From NCBI GenBank assembly GCA_938030835.1, contig CALHID010000165.1:1-5137 (forward strand): DNA of 5,137 nucleotides, given 5' to 3'. The notes beneath the pieces are model-generated. The model saw nothing but the letters and a program-made list of their open reading frames with translations. It ran no database searches and was not told where the DNA came from. The position numbers were made by a program, and so were the translations under genes. This DNA is from an uncultured Actinomyces sp. GTDB lineage: Bacteria; Actinomycetota; Actinomycetes; Actinomycetales; Actinomycetaceae. Shown in pieces: positions 1 through 4,169 of this stretch (positions are counted from its first letter, which is position 1; each line of letters opens with the position of its first letter).

Positions 1-660
1 GCTGCTTACATTTTGAACCTGATCCCAGGAATACCACTGTCCGGCAGCGAGGGTCCCCGAAGGATCTTCACTGACGTAGACCTGGGGGCCTCCATGTGCG
101 CTAGAGAGGATCGCGTTCATCGAGTAGGCCAGCAATTGCCCTGCGACGATCATGAACTGGTCAAGAGCGATCAAAGACCCGCGCACGCGCGTGGGCGCGG
201 ATTCAGCTAGGTACACGGGCACTGTCGCAGAGGCACCGCCAACCGCAATACCCAAGATGAAGCGGAAAAGATAGAGGACTGCGATATTCGGTGCGAAGGT
301 GCAGCCCAAGGTTCCCAGAACAAAAATCCCTGCAAGGAGCAAGATGTTGTGGCGTCTTCCGTAGCGGTCTGAGAGGCGCCCGCCAGCGATTGCTCCGATT
401 GCCGCACCCAGGGCGAGGCATGCCCCGACCAGACCTTCTTGGAATTCATTAATTCCGAGGCCGCCGGCAATGCGTGGCATGTACATGTAGGGCAGGGCTC
501 CAGCAATAACGCCCGTGTCATAGCCGAAAAGAAGGGAACCAAAGGTTGCGACCCCCGCAAGGAAGGCGATCGAACGCTTGGGGCCGGACGGCGGAGTCTC
601 ATCGATGAGTTTCTCCAAATCCTTTTGGCTTGGCCGTGTAGCGGGCGAAGTAGAAGTCAT
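1..660 (-). CDS. Sugar porter family MFS transporter (N-terminal part, cut by window edge)
   Basis: Reading the minus strand from an ATG at 660 gives 220 residues with no stop, so the C-terminal half lies outside the window. The sequence carries the hallmarks of the sugar porter family of major facilitator proteins: FGYDTGVIAGAL in helix 1 (residues 45-56), GRLSDRYGRR in the helix 2-3 loop (94-103), PVYLAESAPTRVRG after helix 4 (148-161) and QFMIVAGQLLAY in helix 5 (168-179). Members are inner-membrane carriers of about 450-500 residues that import hexoses, pentoses or inositol, usually with H+. The specific sugar cannot be read from this half. A hydrophilic cytoplasmic tail (1-28) precedes helix 1. 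The start is firm: the only in-frame codons upstream reach a TGA at 703-705 with no start codon among them. No clear Shine-Dalgarno sequence precedes it, which is odd. About 35 mostly polar residues follow helix 5 (see findings). The gene appears to be its own transcription unit. Confidence 0.95.
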   Translation of the reverse strand, partial: MTSTSPATRPSQKDLEKLIDETPPSGPKRSIAFLAGVATFGSLLFGYDTGVIAGALPYMYMPRIAGGLGINEFQEGLVGACLALGAAIGAIAGGRLSDRYGRRHNILLLAGIFVLGTLGCTFAPNIAVLYLFRFILGIAVGGASATVPVYLAESAPTRVRGSLIALDQFMIVAGQLLAYSMNAILSSAHGGPQVYVSEDPSGTLAAGQWYSWDQVQNVSS

Positions 661-687
661 GGGGTCTATTGTGCAACTTGGATCGCG

Positions 688-718
688 TGTATATGCAAGT
701 TTTCAGCAAAATGTGCAA
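688..718 (-). promoter_or_regulatory. Putative promoter of the sugar porter gene
   Basis: On the minus strand a TTGCAC hexamer (718-713) resembles a sigma-70 type -35 element. It is followed either by CATATA (695-690, 17-bp spacer) or TATACA (693-688, 19-bp spacer) as a -10 element. Transcription would begin near 680, leaving a leader of about 20 nt before the ATG at 660. The position fits, but neither hexamer matches consensus well, so this is a prediction from sequence similarity only. Confidence 0.45.
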
Positions 719-719
719 A

Positions 720-738
720 CGTTCATTGACAATGAACG
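720..738. promoter_or_regulatory. Perfect 19-bp palindrome, candidate operator for the sugar porter gene
   Basis: CGTTCATTG-A-CAATGAACG is a perfect inverted repeat with 9-bp arms around one central base. It abuts the upstream edge of the putative -35 hexamer (713-718) of the sugar porter gene, 60 bp before its start codon. A symmetric site of this size and place is typical of a dimeric transcription factor, such as those that control sugar transporters. The odd-length centre differs from the usual even-length LacI-family operator, so I do not assign a regulator family. No regulator gene is visible in the window. Confidence 0.55.
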
Positions 739-812
739 GGTCACCACATCGATGGAAGGTAAATCTTCGATAAAACGCGATGGAGAAGAAAGCTACCGGA
801 CTAGAGACGGCG

Positions 813-849
813 CGAGGCCGGGGAAGCGCGTACGCTCACCCCGGCCTCG
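813..849 (-). terminator. Strong hairpin, probable terminator of the antiporter gene
   Basis: CGAGGCCGGGG (813-823) pairs perfectly with CCCCGGCCTCG (839-849), an 11-bp G+C-rich stem. Inside it a second short stem, AGCG (825-828) with CGCT (833-836), closes a four-base loop. The hairpin begins about 20 nt after the stop codon of the antiporter gene read on the minus strand, the normal place for an intrinsic terminator. No run of T follows directly in that direction. Terminators lacking a U-tract are commonly proposed in actinobacteria, but this makes the call less certain. Confidence 0.65.
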
Positions 850-869
850 AGAATAGGGATCGTGATCAC

Positions 870-2231
870 CTAGAGGACCATCGCAGCAACCCATCCGCCA
901 ATCAAGAGCGGAACGTTGTAGTGCAAGAAGGTCGGGATCACCGTGTCCCGCATGTGGTCGTGCTGGCCATCGACGTTGAGTCCCGCTGTCGGGCCGAGCG
1001 TCGAATCCGAGGCCGGTGAACCGGCGTCACCCAGCGCTCCAGCGGTGCCGATGATCGCCACCGTCGCCATGGGCGAGAAGCCCAAAGTCAGACACAGTGG
1101 GACGTAGATCGCCGAGATGATCGGCAGAGTTGAGAAGGACGAGCCGATGCCCATCGTGATCACGAGGCCGACGAGGAGCATGATGATTGCCGCAAGGACT
1201 TTTGAACCGTTGAAGAGTGCTGCGGTTCCATCAACCAAAGGCTTAATCTGTCCGGATTCGTTGAGGACTGAGGCGTATCCCTGTGCGGTGATCATGATCA
1301 AGCCGATGAGGCTCATCATCTTCATACCGCCACTGAAGACATCGTCGGCCTGCTGCCAGGGAACGACTCGCATGAAGAGCATCATGCACAGGCCCACCAA
1401 GGAACCAACGAGCAGCGGATCGGCTTCGGAATCTATTCGCGTGAGCACGGTCTGAATAACGAAGCACACGACAAGGGCAGCCACCGCAGCCCAGATCTTC
1501 TTCATATCAATCGGCTTGTCCTCGGATGAAGTGAAGGAGGAGTCGCGTTGCTCGTAGGTGCGCGGCTTGCGGTAGGAGAAGAGAAGCGCGATCGCACAAC
1601 CGATTGCCATTGAAGCCGCGGGAATTGCCATTGCTGCCATGGGGTTGACAGAAGACACGTCCATGCCGGCGTCGTTGATGTTCTTGTAGAGAATGTCGTG
1701 CAAGAAGATACGCCCGAAGCCGATGGGGAAGAACATGTAGGCGGTGACGATACCGAAGGTAATCGCACAGGCAATCAAGCGGCGGTCCATCTTGAGCTCG
1801 TTCATCACGCCAATGAGCGGCGGAATAAGGAGCGGAATGAAGGCGATGTGAATGGGGATCAGGTTTTGGCTCATGACACCCATGACGAGGACGCCTCCGA
1901 CGATTCCCCATTTGGCGCCGCGAGCAACTCGTGCAGAGCTCGCCGCATCCGCGTTGCGCATGCGGTTCACAATTGTGCGTGCGAGCAGGGCAGGTAGGCC
2001 TGAGTGAGCGACCGCCATAGCAAAAGCGCCGAGAAGGGCATAGGAGAGGGCGATTTTCGCGCCTCCGGCGAGACCGGTTTGGAAAGCGACCATCGTGCCA
2101 GAGATTCCCATTCCGGCGACAAGGCCGGCGACAACAGAGGCCACAAAGAGAGAGATCACGACGTGCACTCGGGCGAGGCTGAGCGCCAGCATGACGATGA
2201 CCGAGAGGACGACTGCATTCAACAAAAGCAT
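870..2231 (-). CDS. YuiF/NhaC-type Na+/H+ antiporter family membrane protein (possible amino acid permease)
   Basis: This complete 453-residue protein is almost entirely hydrophobic, with roughly 12-14 membrane segments (for example about 5-40, 57-78, 106-143, 151-172, 197-219, 246-264, 272-290, 302-322, 343-402 and 436-453). One charged cytoplasmic-type loop lies at 221-245. The length and the conserved stretches GIGSSFSTLP (361-370), GDAGSPASDSTLGPT (401-415) and HDHMRDTVIPTF (424-435) resemble the Na+/H+ antiporter family group that includes Bacillus YuiF. Some members of that group are proposed from regulatory evidence to be histidine or other amino acid permeases, so Na+/H+ exchange should not be taken as proven. 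The start is ATG at 2231, with a weak GGAA five bases upstream; no other start exists nearby. The gene lies 158 bp after proC on the same strand and is followed by a strong hairpin at 813-849. I see no good promoter in the gap, so partial co-transcription with proC is possible. Confidence 0.92.
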   Translation of the reverse strand: MLLLNAVVLSVIVMLALSLARVHVVISLFVASVVAGLVAGMGISGTMVAFQTGLAGGAKIALSYALLGAFAMAVAHSGLPALLARTIVNRMRNADAASSARVARGAKWGIVGGVLVMGVMSQNLIPIHIAFIPLLIPPLIGVMNELKMDRRLIACAITFGIVTAYMFFPIGFGRIFLHDILYKNINDAGMDVSSVNPMAAMAIPAASMAIGCAIALLFSYRKPRTYEQRDSSFTSSEDKPIDMKKIWAAVAALVVCFVIQTVLTRIDSEADPLLVGSLVGLCMMLFMRVVPWQQADDVFSGGMKMMSLIGLIMITAQGYASVLNESGQIKPLVDGTAALFNGSKVLAAIIMLLVGLVITMGIGSSFSTLPIISAIYVPLCLTLGFSPMATVAIIGTAGALGDAGSPASDSTLGPTAGLNVDGQHDHMRDTVIPTFLHYNVPLLIGGWVAAMVL

Positions 2232-2264
2232 GACTATTCCAAGAAAATGTGTGTGAAAAACTGA

Positions 2265-2273
2265 TGTGGATAA
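2265..2273 (-). promoter_or_regulatory. DnaA-box-like 9-mer upstream of the antiporter gene
   Basis: The minus strand reads TTATCCACA, an exact match to the classical DnaA box, 34 bp upstream of the antiporter start codon. One isolated 9-mer can occur by chance. It is listed because its core, ATCCACA, recurs twice in the proC/comEA intergenic region. No binding is shown, and no origin-like AT-rich region or box cluster is present. Confidence 0.3.
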
Positions 2274-2389
2274 GGAGCAAAAGCTTCAGTCGGGTGCGAA
2301 GTTAAAATTCGGATGCGCGAGCTTAAGTGAAGGCTGCGAGAAATCTTCGCGGGCGTGGGAGATTATCCTGACGGCGTCTCGTGACGACG

Positions 2390-3196
2390 TCAGCCAAGAT
2401 GATGGTCGCGCTCAACAGCAGCGTCGACCGCTGCGACGATCGCGGAGGAAAGACCTGCCTCTTGGGCGGCGAGGAGACCAGCAATAGTGGTGCCGCCCGG
2501 AGAAGAAACCCGATCAATAAGGTTTGCGGGTACTTGCCCGCTGCCGAGGCCGTCAAGCAACAATTGCGCGCTTCCTGCAAAGGCCTGGGCGACGATGCGC
2601 GTCGAATCAGCCTTGGTGAGGCCGTGGTTAACACCGGCCTCGGCCATCGCATCGATCATGCGGAAGATCCACGCAGGGGAGGAGGAAGCGATCGCTGTAA
2701 AAACAGGGAAGTACTTCTCATCCAGCACGATCGTTTGGCCAACCGAATCCAGAAGTTTACGCGCCGCAGCAAGCTGTTCGTCCGTTGTCCCTACCGGGCA
2801 GAGGGCACTCATTGACTGGCCGATCTGCGCATTGACATTGGGCATGACGCGGACCAGGGGAATAGCTGCCCCGAAATCCGAAATGATCTGATCTGTCGTA
2901 CGGCCCGCAGCGATAGAAACGACGCAGAGTCCCTTGGCAAAAAGAACAGTCTCGCGAATCTCGCGGATGACTTCAGACTGGACATTCGGTTTCACTGCAA
3001 GGACCAAAAGATCACTCTGCTGAGCGACCTGTCGGTTTGATGCGAGTGCAATGCCTCCCAGCTCATCAGCCAAGTCCTCTGCGGCTTGGTGGTGTCGATC
3101 AGCGAACATCAGATCCGAGCCGCTGAAGCCAGCGGCCACGGCACCGCGTGCAATAGCCGAGGCCATTGCACCTGTTCCGATGAAGCCGATACGCAT
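2390..3196 (-). CDS. proC: Pyrroline-5-carboxylate reductase
   Basis: ProC is a cytoplasmic enzyme that reduces 1-pyrroline-5-carboxylate to L-proline with NAD(P)H, the last step of proline synthesis. The 268-residue protein has the usual family length. It begins with the Rossmann dinucleotide motif GFIGTGAMASAIARG (4-18), continues with AVKP (67-70) and RVMPN (116-120), and ends with the C-terminal helical dimerisation domain. There LIDRVSSPGGTTIAGLLAAQE (226-246) matches the ProC signature. The loop that normally reads SGSGPA is ASSSPA here (170-175). The start is ATG at 3196, because AAGGA lies five bases upstream and residue 1 opens directly onto the Rossmann strand. A longer reading from GTG at 3244 would add 16 polar residues and would begin upstream of the predicted -10 element. 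The gene is divergent from comEA. No clear terminator follows its TGA at 2390-2392. Confidence 0.97.
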   Translation of the reverse strand: MRIGFIGTGAMASAIARGAVAAGFSGSDLMFADRHHQAAEDLADELGGIALASNRQVAQQSDLLVLAVKPNVQSEVIREIRETVLFAKGLCVVSIAAGRTTDQIISDFGAAIPLVRVMPNVNAQIGQSMSALCPVGTTDEQLAAARKLLDSVGQTIVLDEKYFPVFTAIASSSPAWIFRMIDAMAEAGVNHGLTKADSTRIVAQAFAGSAQLLLDGLGSGQVPANLIDRVSSPGGTTIAGLLAAQEAGLSSAIVAAVDAAVERDHHLG

Positions 3197-3201
3197 GACA
3201 G

Positions 3202-3206
3202 TCCTT
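3202..3206 (-). promoter_or_regulatory. Ribosome binding site of proC
   Basis: AAGGA on the minus strand sits five bases before the ATG at 3196. It decides in favour of this start over the GTG at 3244, which has no ribosome binding site. Confidence 0.7.
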
Positions 3207-3235
3207 GAGTGAGGAGGTGTAGATCTTGGCGTCAT

Positions 3236-3264
3236 TTTAAACACACTTTACGTGTTGAGGGCAA
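3236..3264 (-). promoter_or_regulatory. Putative proC promoter
   Basis: On the minus strand TTGCCC (3264-3259) and TTTAAA (3241-3236) are separated by 17 bp, a good sigma-70 type arrangement. The predicted transcript would start near 3229 and carry a leader of about 33 nt with the AAGGA ribosome binding site. The spacer contains a short inverted repeat, ACAC/GTGT (3243-3246 and 3252-3255). The call rests on hexamer similarity and spacing only. Confidence 0.5.
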
Positions 3265-3291
3265 CAAGGTCTCATTCTTTGTATCGCAAAA

Positions 3292-3329
3292 ATCCACAGA
3301 AAATGTGAATCAAGGATTCATCCACAGAA
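3292..3329 (+). repeat. Direct repeat pair ATCCACAGAA in the proC-comEA intergenic region
   Basis: The 10-mer ATCCACAGAA occurs at 3292-3301 and again at 3320-3329, in the same orientation and 28 bp apart. Each contains the ATCCACA core of a DnaA box (AAATCCACA and TCATCCACA, with two and one differences from TTATCCACA). They lie between the proC promoter and the start of comEA, so a regulatory role for either gene is possible but unproven. Confidence 0.5.
3306..3320. promoter_or_regulatory. Perfect short inverted repeat TGAATC-aag-GATTCA
   Basis: Six-base arms around a three-base centre form a perfect palindrome between the two ATCCACAGAA repeats, sharing its last base with the second one. 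It is about 58 bp before the comEA start codon and 42 bp upstream of the proC -35 hexamer. It could be an operator for a dimeric regulator of either divergent gene. Arms of this size also arise by chance. Confidence 0.35.
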
Positions 3330-3349
3330 GCGCTCATAGCCCCTGAACT

Positions 3350-3356
3350 GGAGGTG
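3350..3356 (+). promoter_or_regulatory. Shine-Dalgarno-like GGAGGTG with no well-placed start codon
   Basis: GGAGGTG is a near-perfect anti-16S match just before comEA. The in-frame GTG at 3354 overlaps it and the ATG at 3378 is 21 bases downstream, so neither comEA start is at the usual 5-9 base spacing. It may still help recruit ribosomes, or be chance. Confidence 0.3.
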
Positions 3357-3377
3357 GGAGACGGACACACTGAAGGC

Positions 3378-4169
3378 ATGGATTCACACTTTCAGTCTCA
3401 TCTGAGCCGCAGAAGGCAGTTGGAACGCTTGGTATTTGCCTCTCAGTCTGTCCAGGCCGATCAGGATGCAGAAAGGAACGCCGAAGGAGACGATCCTCAG
3501 GGCGATGAAGATAACCAGGGGCGAGGCCTACGCTGGAGCTGGCGATGGCGTACCGCTCGAGTATTTATTGCGATCTGCCTGCTTCTCGCCCTAATAGCAG
3601 GTGCTGTCAATAACTGGAATAGTCGCTTAGAAGAAGACGATCTTTCGGCTTCTGATGCCGAATCTCCGAGTGCACATGCCAATAGCACCGGATCTATCTC
3701 TTCCTCGAGCCCAGGAATTCAGCAGTCCGGCGAGGAGGGAAGCGCAAGTAGCGGCCAAGTGATGGTTCATATGACAGGAGAAGTGCGCGTTCCTGGCGTT
3801 GTCCGTGTCAAACATGGTTCTCGAGTTTCGGAGGCTGTCGACCAAGCTGGAGGCTTTACCGAAGACGCAGACCGTGACAGCGTTAACCTTGCTAGGTTGG
3901 TTGTTGATGGTGAACAGATCAGGGTTCCTTCTCTGAACTCTGCAAAGGCACAGGATGAAGCTCCATCCGGTCAAGCTTCCGCCTGCATTGACGTCACTCA
4001 AGCGGATGTTCAAACACTACAAGGACTCGATGGAGTTGGACCGGCGCTGGCCGCGCGTATCGTCACCTATAGGAAGTCTCATCCGATCACACGTGTGGAC
4101 GACTTAGTTGCAGTTCCAGGAATTGGAGCTTCGATACTGGAGAAAATTCGAATTGGTGCCTGCTCGTGA
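3378..4169 (+). CDS. comEA: ComEA, membrane-anchored DNA-binding competence protein
   Basis: ComEA binds double-stranded DNA outside the cytoplasmic membrane and hands it to the ComEC channel during natural transformation. Counting from ATG at 3378 the protein has 263 residues: a charged, acidic cytoplasmic tail (1-49), a Trp/Arg-rich stretch RGLRWSWRWR (49-58), one membrane helix (about 61-77), a Ser-rich low-complexity linker (about 90-126), an SLBB domain (about 127-185, with VHMTGEVRVPGVV near its start), and a C-terminal double helix-hairpin-helix domain (203-263). The two hairpins read GLDGVGPALAARIV (216-229) and VPGIGASILEKI (246-257) and would grip the DNA backbone. The start is uncertain: GTG at 3354 would add eight residues, and neither codon has a well-spaced ribosome binding site. 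ATG is preferred as the stronger start codon. The TGA overlaps the comEC start, so the two are co-translated. No clear promoter hexamers were seen upstream. Confidence 0.95.
   Translation: MDSHFQSHLSRRRQLERLVFASQSVQADQDAERNAEGDDPQGDEDNQGRGLRWSWRWRTARVFIAICLLLALIAGAVNNWNSRLEEDDLSASDAESPSAHANSTGSISSSSPGIQQSGEEGSASSGQVMVHMTGEVRVPGVVRVKHGSRVSEAVDQAGGFTEDADRDSVNLARLVVDGEQIRVPSLNSAKAQDEAPSGQASACIDVTQADVQTLQGLDGVGPALAARIVTYRKSHPITRVDDLVAVPGIGASILEKIRIGACS

Noticed and set aside
441..456. Perfect inverted repeat GGAATT-CATT-AATTCC
   Set aside because: It lies inside the sugar porter coding sequence, where it encodes the loop GINEFQEG; it has no promoter context and is best explained by codon choice.
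1117..1997. Open frames on the plus strand (1117-1455 and 1698-1997) opposite the antiporter gene
   Set aside because: Their translations have no recognisable domain and low-complexity charged composition typical of frames antisense to a membrane protein gene; the minus-strand frame is clearly the real gene.
1507..2280. A 257-residue minus-strand frame overlapping the antiporter gene
   Set aside because: It is a shifted reading of the same DNA, rich in Arg, His, Cys and Pro, with no family resemblance.
2232..2389. A terminator between proC and the antiporter gene
   Set aside because: Only weak four-base pairings such as GCGA/TCGC near 2336-2350 were found, with no T-run, so no terminator is called.
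2381..2891. Plus-strand frames opposite proC
   Set aside because: proC motifs on the minus strand account for the region; the antisense products resemble no known protein.
2265..3329. A replication origin, suggested by DnaA-box-like sequences
   Set aside because: Only three scattered copies are present, two of them imperfect, with no AT-rich unwinding region and no dnaA, dnaN or similar genes nearby.
3627..4013. A 128-residue minus-strand frame opposite comEA
   Set aside because: The plus-strand comEA frame has complete SLBB and helix-hairpin-helix motifs; the antisense frame shows no domain.
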